Translations under genes and position numbers: made by a program
Assembly (NCBI GenBank): GCA_015487555.1
Contig: WFPK01000036.1
Span: forward strand, 1-45,547
DNA from: Phycisphaerales bacterium
Lineage (GTDB): Bacteria > Planctomycetota > Phycisphaerae > Phycisphaerales > UBA1924
Direction: 5' to 3'
Length of the DNA stretch: 45,547 nt
Shown here: piece after piece, positions 1-7,316 of the stretch
How the letters are laid out: each line of letters starts with the position of its first letter
Numbering within the stretch: position 1 is the first letter of the stretch
Notes under the pieces: model-generated
Seen by the model: only the letters and a program-made list of their open reading frames with translations
Told to the model about the DNA's origin: nothing
Database searches by the model: none

Positions 1-83
1 CGAATCCACTGTGGCCCTTCATCCATGGCTCGATTCACCAACTCGCTCAATCGGTTTTTTGCATCCGCAAGTTTCCATTCCAT
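1..83 (-). CDS. Phd/YefM-type antitoxin, N-terminal part (runs off the window)
   Basis: The minus strand from ATG at 83 encodes MEWKLADAKNRLSELVNRA, then MDEGPQWI, before the window ends. This is the start of the Phd/YefM antitoxin fold, where the segment xWxxxxAKxxLSELVxxA followed by EGPQ forms the DNA-binding N-terminus. A strong ribosome binding site (GGGAGG) lies about 8 bases upstream of the ATG. Members of this family bind their own promoter and neutralise a RelE/ParE, Doc or PIN toxin usually encoded just downstream; that gene would lie left of position 1 and cannot be seen. Only 27 codons are visible, so the family call rests on the N-terminal motif alone. Confidence 0.8.
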   Translation of the reverse strand, partial: MEWKLADAKNRLSELVNRAMDEGPQWI

Positions 84-108
84 GATTATACCTCCCTGTG
101 CATATCGG

Positions 109-151
109 CTAGATCACCTAGATAGTATATCAAATGCCCTTGAAATGTCAA
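109..151 (-). promoter_or_regulatory. Promoter and possible operator of the Phd-type antitoxin
   Basis: On the minus strand a perfect -35 hexamer TTGACA (151-146) is followed after 16 bases by TATACT (129-124), a near-consensus sigma-70 promoter directed at the antitoxin gene. Just downstream, where transcription should begin, is the imperfect palindrome CTAGGTGATCTAG (121-109; 6-base arms, one mismatch). Phd/YefM antitoxins repress their own operons by binding such palindromes, so this is a plausible operator. The promoter is read directly from the sequence; the operator role is inferred. Confidence 0.65.
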
Positions 152-376
152 ACAAATACACTGTTGACTTTGGTGGATAAATGGCTGTTTATCGATCACC
201 TGGTGGTATTTCAGATTTATTGCCCCTGAAACACATTGGGCCAATCAAAATTGAACTTTGAATTAGCCTGCCGCACGCGATCTCTTGGGCTCTATTCAGA
301 CGCGATCATAGCCCGAACAACCAAGTGTTTTTGAGCATTTCAGCCAATTTCTGCAATTATTATACCCAAATGCCGA

Positions 377-414
377 TTGGCAAATGTCAGGTTTTATGAT
401 ACGATCTTCTGACA
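377..414 (+). promoter_or_regulatory. Promoter with inverted repeat upstream of the AbiEi-like gene
   Basis: TTGGCA (377-382), a 17-base spacer and TACGAT (400-405) make a reasonable sigma-70 promoter ending 21 bases before the AbiEi-like start codon. An inverted repeat, TGTCAG (385-390) and CTGACA (409-414), brackets the -10 region. AbiEi proteins are known to repress their own operons through inverted repeats in the promoter, so this pair is a candidate binding site. The arms are short and the assignment is tentative. Confidence 0.5.
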
Positions 415-426
415 GATGGGGTTTCT

Positions 427-1065
427 ATGAACACAACACAAACCAAAATTATGACCCAAATCACCAAGCGATTTGGTGGCGACGGCGCTGTGGTGACTGC
501 GAAGGACTTCCTCGATTTGGCCGGGCGAGATGCTGTTGACCAAGCACTCAGGCGCCTAGGCAAGCAAGGCGATCTCAATCGGATCGGACGCGGGCTCTAT
601 CACAAGCCGCGATTCAATCACAAACTCGGCATTGATGTGCCGCCCGACCCAGACAAGGTCGCCGATGCCATTGGTCGCCAAACCGGAGATCGTGTCGCGC
701 CTTCCTCAAATGTTATTGCCAATCAGTTTGGCCTCTCAACACAGATACCGGCAAAGCCCGTCTATCTCACCACCGGGCGCAGCCGCAATATCCAGGTCGG
801 ATCGCAAATTTATCGCCTCAAGCATGTCAGCGCAAGCAAGCTGCCGGATACAAGCACTGCTATTGGACGGGCCTTGCAGGCCATCAACGCCATTGGTCCG
901 AACCCTGACCAGAGCACCCTTGATCGGATTCGGTCAACTTTGACCAATAAGCAGTGTAAAGCACTCGCCGATCAGGCGCGGTACTCTGTTGGTTGGGTTG
1001 CCGATTCTGCACGCCAGATTGCCGCACACCCAGAGAGTATTATCGGAGCCACCGCCCATGGATAA
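427..1065 (+). CDS. AbiEi-like (DUF6088) type IV antitoxin / transcriptional regulator
   Basis: A 212-residue protein. Residues about 8-60 form a winged-helix region typical of AbiEi antitoxins (the segment ending GRGLYHKP), followed by the DUF6088/AbiEi C-terminal region with VAPSSNVIANQFGLSTQ and PVYLTTGRSR near residues 90-120. AbiEi proteins repress their own operon and counteract AbiEii, a nucleotidyltransferase toxin encoded immediately downstream. Here the next reading frame overlaps the stop codon by 8 bases, as expected for a coupled antitoxin-toxin pair, but that frame is a short remnant. The antitoxin itself looks intact. It may persist as a stranded regulator or as an anti-addiction gene; that is inference. 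Confidence 0.8.
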   Translation: MNTTQTKIMTQITKRFGGDGAVVTAKDFLDLAGRDAVDQALRRLGKQGDLNRIGRGLYHKPRFNHKLGIDVPPDPDKVADAIGRQTGDRVAPSSNVIANQFGLSTQIPAKPVYLTTGRSRNIQVGSQIYRLKHVSASKLPDTSTAIGRALQAINAIGPNPDQSTLDRIRSTLTNKQCKALADQARYSVGWVADSARQIAAHPESIIGATAHG

Positions 1066-1192
1066 TATCGCCACCATGCCCGCCCAGGACCGGTCTGATT
1101 TGTTCAGGGCCATATCTGTGGTGATGTGCCTAATTCTGATATCGTGCTGGAGGCCGCTGCCTGCGATTGAGAAAGGCCTCGGTGCAGGTTAA
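1058..1192 (+). pseudogene. Remnant of an AbiEii-type nucleotidyltransferase toxin gene
   Basis: An ATG at 1058 overlaps the end of the antitoxin gene and opens a 44-codon frame beginning MDNIATMPAQDRSDLFR, which matches the usual N-terminus of AbiEii toxins (MxNxAxLPxxERxDLF). The family-like sequence then degrades. Near the end PAIEKGLG recalls the conserved (I/V)EKDFWVCW segment, but with bases missing, and the frame stops at 1192. Family members are usually 250-300 residues, so the nucleotidyltransferase core is gone. The next gene begins on the opposite strand at 1193. I read this as a broken toxin, from the start similarity and the overlap. Confidence 0.6.
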
Positions 1193-1741
1193 TCAAACCT
1201 CGCCTTGTCCATGATTCCACTCGATATATTCTTGAAGGTCTCTGTTGACCTGCCTCACATCAAACGCTTCACATGCATATTGCTCCGGATTTTCGGCTCG
1301 CTGTGCCGAGTACCAATACGCCCCGCCGGAATCTTCGGGCGGACACGCGTTTGCTCCAGCCATGCACAAAACCAACGGCTGATCTTTCGGCAAAGACTCC
1401 AACTGCTCTTCGACGACAATGAGATGCTTCCAATCATCCCCGAAGTCATAGTCGTATTCAAACTTCCCGACGCCGCCGTTGAATGCATCTCGCAGAGAGA
1501 TTCCATGCTCTTCTTTACCTTCGATAAACGGATCCTCAGGCTGCTCGCAATAGGGCTGGCCATCAATCACGAATCGGTGCAAGTGCGTGTTCTCCCACCC
1601 CATGATGATCTGAATCGCGATGTGAAGCCGGTCCAGCGGAATATTTGCAGGCACCACAAACCGCCGCCAAACCCGCGGCTTTGAATCTCGCAAAGTAATC
1701 TTCAACTGGTAGCCGCCCGCATCTTCATCCATCCAACTCAT
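1193..1741 (-). CDS. Plasmid pRiA4b ORF-3 family protein
   Basis: A 182-residue protein with the pattern of the pRiA4b ORF-3 family (also called IS1096 passenger TnpR-like): [18 protein letters not shown] near the N-terminus, then [19 protein letters not shown], and the acidic [11 protein letters not shown] motif about residue 97. The biochemical role of the family is not established; members occur on plasmids, in mobile elements and in ordinary chromosomes. It lies tail to tail against the toxin remnant and beside an insertion sequence, so this copy is probably part of the accessory patch. A weak purine-rich ribosome site precedes the ATG at 1741. It appears complete. Confidence 0.85.
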   Translation of the reverse strand: MSWMDEDAGGYQLKITLRDSKPRVWRRFVVPANIPLDRLHIAIQIIMGWENTHLHRFVIDGQPYCEQPEDPFIEGKEEHGISLRDAFNGGVGKFEYDYDFGDDWKHLIVVEEQLESLPKDQPLVLCMAGANACPPEDSGGAYWYSAQRAENPEQYACEAFDVRQVNRDLQEYIEWNHGQGEV

Positions 1742-1842
1742 ACGACCTGCCCTTTCGATTTCACTCGATGAGCATTGTACTCCGCTTACTCAGGATGCTG
1801 AGTCGGGGCGATGCCACATCAAACAGAATATTTTTGGCGATC

Positions 1843-3116
1843 GTGATTCAAAAAACTACACGAGACATCAAGAGTTCGTTTTGAAGGCGTATTCTGCTCC
1901 TATGCACCCTAAACTCTACCCTTGGCAATTTTTCAGCGTGATTATTGCTGGAATCCTCAACGAGCAGCAGCAACGAGCAATCGATTACCTCAAAGAGGAG
2001 AATCGAGTTCTTCGAGAGCAACTCGGCAACAAGCAAATCCGGCTGACCGATGAACAACGCCGACGATTGGCAGTACTCGGTAAAGCTCTGGGCCACAAAG
2101 TGCTCTCTGAAATCTGCTCTATTGTCACCCCCGATACGATCATGCGGTGACACCGCAGGCTGATTGCTTCCAAGTATGATGGGAGCAAAGCCAGAAAGCC
2201 CGGTCGCCCACGAGTAATGCTTGAGATCCGGAAGTTGGTTGTCCGCTTTGCAACAGAGAATCGACTGTGGGGTTATGAACGGATTGAAGGTGAACTCAGC
2301 AAACTTGGTCACCGAGTTGCTCGAACCACCGTTGCCAACATCCTCAGCAAAAATGGCCTTGAGCCCGCGCCGAATCGGAGCAAACGCACCACTTGGGCTG
2401 AGTTCTTGCGGATGCATTGGGAATCCATCGCGGCGATGGACTTCTTCACGATTGAGGTGTGGACCGCCAAGGGTCTGACTCGCTTTCATGTGCTGTTCGT
2501 GATTGATCTAGCAACGCGAAGAGTTGAGATCGCCGGGATCAGTGATCGGCCTCACGGATCTTGGGTCGAGCGAGTATTGAAACGACAGCTTGATGACTTT
2601 GATGGGTTTCTTCGGAACCACAGATACTTGATCCATGACCGGGATCCGCTGTTCACCAAGTCGATGATTGAGATGCTCGCTTCGGCAGGTGTTGAATCAG
2701 TGAAGCTCCCGCCCAAGAGCCCGAATCTCAATGCGTATGCAGAGCGGTTTGTTCGCTCAATCAAGCATGAGTGTCTCGATCGGATCATTCCGATTGGCGA
2801 GAAGCATCTGTGGCGAGCGGTTGATGCATATGTGCAGCATTACAACCATGATCGACCTCATCAGGGAGTTGGGAATGCGGTGCTTGATCCATCATTTCAA
2901 CCAGCTGAGCCCGAAGGCAAAATCATCTGCGACGAAAAACTTGGCGGACTGATCCGTTCGTATCGTCGATCTGCTGCTTGAATCGATTCTGATCGATCCA
3001 TTTTACAATCAAACTCAGCAACCAAGAGACATTCTCGTGCGCAGATCGTGTTTCATTCTCACCGAATCATCTGCAAATACCGACAAATCCAGCGCGGCTG
3101 AGTTTTTGGACCCTAC
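1843..3116 (+). mobile_element. Insertion sequence, IS481/IS3-like (integrase-core transposase)
   Basis: The likely limits come from a 6-base direct repeat GCGATC just outside each end (1837-1842 and 3117-3122), and from imperfect terminal inverted repeats: GTGATTCAAAAAACT (1843-1857) against GTAGGGTCCAAAAACT read inward from 3116 (12 of 15 aligned bases match with one gap). The element is about 1.27 kb with one transposase gene filling most of it. GCGATC is a common word in this GATC-rich DNA, so the duplication could be chance. The transposase carries a nonsense codon, so the copy is probably immobile on its own. Confidence 0.6.
1902..2981 (+). pseudogene. DDE transposase (rve integrase core) interrupted by an in-frame TGA
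   Basis: One frame runs from ATG 1902 to TGA 2979-2981 (359 residues) with a single internal stop, TGA at 2148-2150. The surrounding residues read TPDTIMR[15 protein letters not shown], where relatives have RWHRR, so a Trp codon TGG has become TGA. The upstream half has the N-terminal HPWQFF motif and helix-turn-helix of this group; the downstream half has the catalytic DDE triad: Asp in [10 protein letters not shown], Asp in LIHDRDPLF and Glu in [14 protein letters not shown], followed by the terminal YNHDRPHQG. Both halves otherwise look undamaged, suggesting recent inactivation or low-level readthrough. A TTG at 1881 would add seven residues. Confidence 0.85.
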
Positions 3117-3158
3117 GCGATCTGGAACTCTTTTGGAACTCACCCCCAATTTTCCACG

Positions 3159-3189
3159 AAAAAACCGTGTTCATAGTTCATGAACGCGG
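3159..3189 (-). terminator. Rho-independent terminator of tRNA-Ser(GGA)
   Basis: On the minus strand CCGCGTTCAT and ATGAACACGG pair at 9 of 10 positions around a 5-base loop and are followed by six T. It lies 5 bases beyond the tRNA 3' end, so it most likely ends the tRNA transcript. Confidence 0.8.
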
Positions 3190-3194
3190 TTCAA

Positions 3195-3281
3195 CGGAGA
3201 GAGGGGGATTCGAACCCCCGAGGGGATTGCTCCCCCACACGAATTCCAATCGTGCGCCTTCAACCGCTCAGCCATCTCTCC
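3195..3281 (-). tRNA. tRNA-Ser(GGA)
   Basis: The minus strand folds as a class II tRNA: acceptor GGAGAGA pairing with TCTCTCC, discriminator G at 3195, an anticodon arm CACGA-TTGGAAT-TCGTG giving anticodon GGA (reads UCC/UCU), a long variable arm as in tRNA-Ser, and a T arm GGGGG-TTCGAAT-CCCCC. CCA is not encoded. The gene is preceded at a distance by coaC on the same strand. Its 3' end faces the accessory patch at 1-3116, the usual orientation when an element has integrated at a tRNA. Confidence 0.95.
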
Positions 3282-3362
3282 AATCAAGACACAAGATCGA
3301 CACGGGTGCATGCCCATCGGGGTTGAGCATCGAGTTTAGACGAGCAAGGCTCATAAACCAAG

Positions 3363-4004
3363 TCAGCCACGCAGCGCATCAGCCAAAGCCTCGATACACG
3401 CCTGAGGCTCGCTCATCCGACCCGCCCCAGCATGTCGGCACGCCTGCCAACCATCACCCGGGCCAACCAACCCAAATCCGTCAGCCATCGCCTGCTCCAC
3501 ATTCCGCTGCGTGCTGGGCTGATTCCACATCACCTCATTCATCGCAGGAGCAATCAGCACTGGGGTTTTCTTACGATCAATTGCACTCACGATCAGACTC
3601 ACCACATCATCCGCCCGACCCAGCACCAGATTCGCCAGCGTATTCATCGTACACGGCGCCACGAGCGCACCATCACACCGATCCGCCAAGGCAATATGCT
3701 GAGGATCGTTCGACTCAATCTGCGCCCACGAACTGGTATACACCGGATTGCCCGAGAGTGCCCCAAAGGTCGTCGGCCCCACAAACTCGCACGCAGCAGA
3801 GGTCATCCCCACCGTCACCTGCGCACCCGCCTGGGCAAGCCTGGAAACAATGGTGCAAACCTTATACGCCGCGATGCCCCCCGAGATGCCGACAAAAATC
3901 GACTTGCCCTCGAAGTGCGAGCGCAGCAACACAGGATCAAGCCAATCCTGAGCAACGCGAGGCTCGTGGGATGGGCATGAATCTTGGGTGGGATGATTGG
4001 GCAT
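3363..4004 (-). CDS. coaC: Phosphopantothenoylcysteine decarboxylase (flavoprotein)
   Basis: A 213-residue HFCD-family flavoprotein. It decarboxylates 4'-phosphopantothenoylcysteine to phosphopantetheine in coenzyme A synthesis, using bound FMN. Visible motifs are the flavin-binding GISGGIAAYK (about residue 40), the active-site His in DPQHIALA (about 102), APCTMNTLANL, the PAMNxxMW motif (APAMNEVMW, about 153) and the substrate clamp ACRHAGAGRM near residue 190. It covers only the decarboxylase half of the bifunctional CoaBC (about 400 residues in many bacteria); no CoaB ligase half follows, so that activity must be encoded elsewhere. It lies 44 bases downstream of rpoZ on the same strand, a common pairing. 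A poorly conserved N-terminal extension of about 30 residues precedes the core. Confidence 0.9.
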   Translation of the reverse strand: MPNHPTQDSCPSHEPRVAQDWLDPVLLRSHFEGKSIFVGISGGIAAYKVCTIVSRLAQAGAQVTVGMTSAACEFVGPTTFGALSGNPVYTSSWAQIESNDPQHIALADRCDGALVAPCTMNTLANLVLGRADDVVSLIVSAIDRKKTPVLIAPAMNEVMWNQPSTQRNVEQAMADGFGLVGPGDGWQACRHAGAGRMSEPQACIEALADALRG

Positions 4005-4048
4005 GTGTCAGATGAGCATGTATCAGAGACGATCAGCCTGCGGACCGA

Positions 4049-4276
4049 TCAAAGAAGGGCTTCTTCCTCGATCGGGGCATTCTCGATAAACTCAAGCGTG
4101 ATCTTGTCCTGCATGATCTCCTCGATCACGATCTCAAGATCAGTCCGCCCATCACGGGCGACCAAAGGGCGGGCGCCTTCGAGAAGCTGCTCGAGCCGAC
4201 GCTGGATCAACGCGGTGAGTTTGAACTTGCCTCCGACCTTCTCGACGATTTCATCACTTTTCAAGGCTTCGATCAT
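4049..4276 (-). CDS. rpoZ: RNA polymerase omega subunit
   Basis: 75 residues, a normal length for omega. The N-terminal half carries the family signature KVGGKFKLTALIQRRLEQL (about residues 13-31) followed by GARPLV, which helps the assembly of the beta' subunit; the C-terminus is acidic (ENAPIEEEALL). It is the first gene of a probable rpoZ-coaC transcript on the minus strand, reading away from the DUF3553 gene at 4448. The roughly 170-base divergent region must hold both promoters, but I see no clear consensus there. Confidence 0.9.
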   Translation of the reverse strand: MIEALKSDEIVEKVGGKFKLTALIQRRLEQLLEGARPLVARDGRTDLEIVIEEIMQDKITLEFIENAPIEEEALL

Positions 4277-4447
4277 CTGCTATCCTTCTATGAAACAGGC
4301 AATGCGCAAACACGCGCAAACCGATCCGTCTCTATCGGTCAGTTTTCAGCGGAGACAAGTATAGACCCCCACCGGGTTTGAGACCACTCCACGCCTATGC
4401 TCAGGCCCGTTCTTTGTACCCGACCCACGAGAGGATACCCCCGATCT

Positions 4448-5074
4448 ATGCCTGCCGAATCCGCCCAAAGCCCCAAGTTTTCCCTCGGCGATCGCGTCAT
4501 CCACGCAGGCAAACCCGAATGGGGATCAGGAGCCATCTCCGCAGCCTCCACAACGACCCACGAGGGCAAACCCTGTCAACGCCTCACCATCCGGTTCGAT
4601 CGCGCAGGGCTCAAGACCATTTCAACCGCCTTCGCTGACATTCAGCTCGCCTCGGCGGTCAACCAGGCCATCAAACCCATGATCGAAGAGCACCACGCCC
4701 CATTGCCCATCAGCTCGGCAGGGCACCGTGAAATCCTCGAAATCATGACCAAAATCCCCGAATCTGCCCGCGATCCATTCGCCACCGCTGCCCAACGCCT
4801 CGAAGCCACCTTGAGCCTCTACCGATTCACAGGCACCGGAGGCTCGCTCATCGACTGGGCTGCAGCACAGTGCGGGCTCGCCGATCCGATGGAACGGTTC
4901 AATCGGCACGAACTCGAAGATTTTTATCGGCTGTTCCAAATGAATCTGCGATCACACCTTTCCAAGGTCGTCAAAGACGCCAATACTGTCCCGGCCAATG
5001 AACTGGTGCGGATCCGAGACTCGGCCCCGCCCGCTGCCCAACAAGCGTTGCAGAATCTGCACCGCAGGCGTTGA
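4448..5074 (+). CDS. DUF3553 domain protein of unknown function
   Basis: 208 residues from the ATG at 4448. Residues about 11-30 match the DUF3553 signature (FSLGDRVIHAGKPEWGSG), a small beta-rich module thought to be related to CarD/Tudor-like folds. The remainder, about 160 residues, is not recognised; it is rich in charged residues with predicted helices and ends in HRRR. An upstream in-frame ATG at 4397 would add 17 residues without family resemblance, and a GAGAGG sequence precedes 4448, so I prefer the shorter form. It is divergent from rpoZ. A role in nucleic-acid or polymerase binding is possible from the domain but not shown. Confidence 0.75.
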   Translation: MPAESAQSPKFSLGDRVIHAGKPEWGSGAISAASTTTHEGKPCQRLTIRFDRAGLKTISTAFADIQLASAVNQAIKPMIEEHHAPLPISSAGHREILEIMTKIPESARDPFATAAQRLEATLSLYRFTGTGGSLIDWAAAQCGLADPMERFNRHELEDFYRLFQMNLRSHLSKVVKDANTVPANELVRIRDSAPPAAQQALQNLHRRR

Positions 5075-5326
5075 ACTTTGGCATCACCCGGCACAGCCGG
5101 GCACGCCCGCCGATGGATCGGCGAGCATCGAAAACCTCATGGATGTCCCCAAATGGACTGTCTGAATCCCACGGCTGGGAACTTATCGGACGCCGATCTG
5201 CGTGCGCCCGTTTGGCACACACCCATGCCAAACATTGGCCCTCGGTGTGCAACAGGGTTTGGCAGAGCAGGACAAGCCTGCGACATATTCAGAACACGAT
5301 CCAAATCAGAATAAAGGGAATCAGCC
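5075..5326. other. Intergenic region with one GC hairpin
   Basis: About 250 bases without a credible gene. Near its start CCCGGCACAGCCGGG (about 5088-5102) forms a six-pair hairpin with a three-base loop; it has no T run and could be a weak terminator for the DUF3553 gene or a small repeat. Nothing else stands out. Confidence 0.4.
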
Positions 5327-5596
5327 ATGAAAGAAAACGACTTCCAGAACCGCCTGCAGAGCCTCCTCGAGCAGATCGAAACCCTCCCTGAATCCGATCG
5401 CCCCAAGCTCGCCCAGCTCGCATCCGAAACCAGCGATCGCCATACCCGGATGAAGAAAACCATCACCGAGCTCCAGGACTCGCTCGACCACCTCCGCATG
5501 AGCGTCAAGTACCTCGTCTTCGATCTCGAAGCCACCCGGCGCGAAAACAAGTACCTCCGCAACATGCTCGACAACAACGCCGAGGGCGCGGACTAA
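5327..5596 (+). CDS. Small conserved-looking coiled-coil protein, function unknown
   Basis: 89 residues, strongly charged, and predicted to be almost entirely alpha-helical: residues 3-35 and 38-83 show heptad-like spacing of Leu, Ile and Met (for example LQSLLEQIETL and LDHLRMSVKYLVFDL). No signal peptide, membrane helix or catalytic motif is visible. An AAGGGA ribosome site lies about 8 bases before the ATG. The coding pattern looks genuine and I recall similar short proteins in planctomycete genomes, but I cannot name a function. It stands alone between two gene-poor stretches. Confidence 0.7.
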   Translation: MKENDFQNRLQSLLEQIETLPESDRPKLAQLASETSDRHTRMKKTITELQDSLDHLRMSVKYLVFDLEATRRENKYLRNMLDNNAEGAD

Positions 5597-5908
5597 CCCC
5601 CCATTGCGATTCCCCTTGAATCAAAGACACGATCCGACGCCGGGTGGGTACTCGGCCTATGAATACGACTCATAAGAACCTGGTCAATGTGCCTTGGGCG
5701 CTCCTCCTTCGCCCGGGCATCCCCGACCAGACGGATCACCTGACCACAGAGCCCAATTTCGGGCTCTGTGTCAATTGCACGCTCACGCTTCGCCTCCGCT
5801 CGACACCTCCCTACGCCCGCAGAAAGGATCAAGAATGGCAGGGAGAGGCAAGAATCCTCCAGCTTGGGGTCGTTGATCCGATTCTCCCGACCTACCATCC
5901 CCAAATCA
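5597..5908. other. Gene-free stretch with a perfect 10-bp hairpin
   Basis: No credible protein gene in either strand. CACAGAGCCC (5745-5754) and GGGCTCTGTG (5761-5770) form a perfect ten-pair stem around AATTTC. No T run follows on either strand, so it is not a standard terminator. It may be a structured RNA or a protein-binding palindrome between the coiled-coil gene and tRNA-Ser(GCT). Confidence 0.5.
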
Positions 5909-5998
5909 GGATCGGTGCCCGAGAGGCTGAAGGGGCCGGATTGCTAATCCGGTGTACAGGGTAAACCTGTACCGAGGGTTCGAATCCCTCTCGATCCG
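5909..5998 (+). tRNA. tRNA-Ser(GCT)
   Basis: A class II tRNA of 90 bases: acceptor GGATCGG pairs with TCGATCC (one G-T), discriminator G, anticodon arm CCGGA-TTGCTAA-TCCGG giving anticodon GCT (reads AGC/AGU), a long variable arm with GTACAGG/CCTGTAC, and T arm GAGGG-TTCGAAT-CCCTC. CCA is not encoded. A terminator follows 20 bases downstream. Confidence 0.95.
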
Positions 5999-6018
5999 TT
6001 CTTCGCGAGCAGAACCAC

Positions 6019-6048
6019 CAAACCCCATGCGTCGCCATGGGGTTTTTG
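6019..6048 (+). terminator. Terminator after tRNA-Ser(GCT)
   Basis: AACCCCATG and CATGGGGTT pair perfectly around a six-base loop, followed by TTT and GG. It separates the tRNA from the methyltransferase gene that starts at 6081. Confidence 0.8.
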
Positions 6049-6080
6049 GTACCACTCCTCCCCGCTTCCGAGTTTTTACC

Positions 6081-7316
6081 ATGAGCCAAATCGACCCACA
6101 CAAAAAACGGCTCACACGCATCACCTGTGCCGAGCACATCACACCCTTTCTCCGCCAAGAGGTCGAAACCCTCGGCTACGAAATCCAAGAAGAAGACCAT
6201 GTCGCCGTCCACATCGGCGCCACCCTCGAAGACTGCCTGCGCCTCAATCTCCACCTCCGCACCGCCCACCACACGCTCTGGCTCTTGACCCGGTTCCGAT
6301 GCCCATCGCTCAATGCCCTGGCCAAAGAAGCAAGCTCGTTCCCGTGGGAAGAACTCATCCCCAACGATTCCTACTTCACCATCACCTCCAACATCGAGCA
6401 CCACAGCATCGACAACACGATGTACCCCAACCTCGTCCTCAAAGACATGATCGTCGATCGCATCAATGCAAAGACCGGCGCCCGCCCAGACACCGGCCCA
6501 GACCGCTCGTCCGTCGTGATTCATCTCGTATGGAAGAACGATCGCGCATGGATCTACCTCAACACCAACGGCATACGCCTCGCCGATCGTGGATACCGCA
6601 AAATGCCTCACGATGCGCCAATGCGTGAGACACTCGCAGCCGCTGTACTCATGGGCATGGGATATGACGGCTCAACGCCTTTGGTCAACCCGATGTGCGG
6701 CTCAGGAACCCTCGCCATCGAAGCGGCACTCATCGCAGCCGGACGCGCACCAGGCTTGCTCCGCTCCGACGCAAGCTGCCTGCACACCATGCTCGATCTC
6801 GATGATTCGTACATCGAGATGCGCAAAGAGGCCCGCAAGTCTAAACCTGTATTCAAAGACCCGATGCCGATCATCGCCACCGACAACAACCCACGGGCAA
6901 TCGAAGCCGCGATGAAAAACGCTAAGACCGCAGGCGTCGAGCATTTGATCGACTTTGAAGCCTGCGACTTCGCTGACACCCAAATCCCACAACTCGACGA
7001 AGGCCAAGCCGGGCATGTGATCCTCAACCCAGAGTACGGCTTGCGCCTGGGCGAAACCGACGCCCTCAAAGAAACTTACGCCGACATCGGCGACTTCTTC
7101 AAAGCCCGATGCAAAGGATACACCGGGCATGTGTTCACAGGCTCCCGAGCACTCTCCTACGAAATCGGGCTCAAAACCGCCAGGCGACAAATCTTCTTCA
7201 ACGCCCAGATCGAATGCCGATTGCTCAGCTACGAACTCTACCACGGCTCACGAAAAAACAAGCCCGCTACAAACCAAGATGAGCACAACGAGCACGACAA
7301 ACACCGCCCGCTTTGA
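6081..7316 (+). CDS. rlmL: THUMP-domain rRNA (guanine-N2)-methyltransferase, RlmL type
   Basis: 411 residues. The N-terminal part (about 10-165) is a ferredoxin-like plus THUMP RNA-binding region; the C-terminal half is a class I SAM-dependent methyltransferase with motif I NPMCGSGTLAIEAA (about 215) and motif IV NPEYGLRLG (about 318). RlmL-type enzymes methylate N2 of a guanine in 23S rRNA (G2445 in E. coli). The catalytic motif in this family is normally NPPY; here it reads NPEY, which may be a lineage variant. An earlier open frame runs back into the tRNA gene, but the ATG at 6081, after the tRNA terminator, is the sensible start. Its end overlaps the next gene by 38 bases, so the two are probably co-transcribed. 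Confidence 0.85.
   Translation: MSQIDPHKKRLTRITCAEHITPFLRQEVETLGYEIQEEDHVAVHIGATLEDCLRLNLHLRTAHHTLWLLTRFRCPSLNALAKEASSFPWEELIPNDSYFTITSNIEHHSIDNTMYPNLVLKDMIVDRINAKTGARPDTGPDRSSVVIHLVWKNDRAWIYLNTNGIRLADRGYRKMPHDAPMRETLAAAVLMGMGYDGSTPLVNPMCGSGTLAIEAALIAAGRAPGLLRSDASCLHTMLDLDDSYIEMRKEARKSKPVFKDPMPIIATDNNPRAIEAAMKNAKTAGVEHLIDFEACDFADTQIPQLDEGQAGHVILNPEYGLRLGETDALKETYADIGDFFKARCKGYTGHVFTGSRALSYEIGLKTARRQIFFNAQIECRLLSYELYHGSRKNKPATNQDEHNEHDKHRPL

Noticed and set aside
2148-2150. Reading TGA as tryptophan (a changed genetic code)
   Set aside because: Many genes here use TGA as a normal stop (for example rpmH and guaA), so the stop in the transposase is a mutation.
3167-4015. A 282-codon plus-strand open frame
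   Set aside because: It runs through the tRNA-Ser gene and opposite coaC, with Pro/Ser/His-rich sequence; a shadow.
5597-5908. An RNase P, SRP or tmRNA gene in the gene-free stretch before tRNA-Ser(GCT)
   Set aside because: None of the conserved core sequences of these RNAs was found on either strand.
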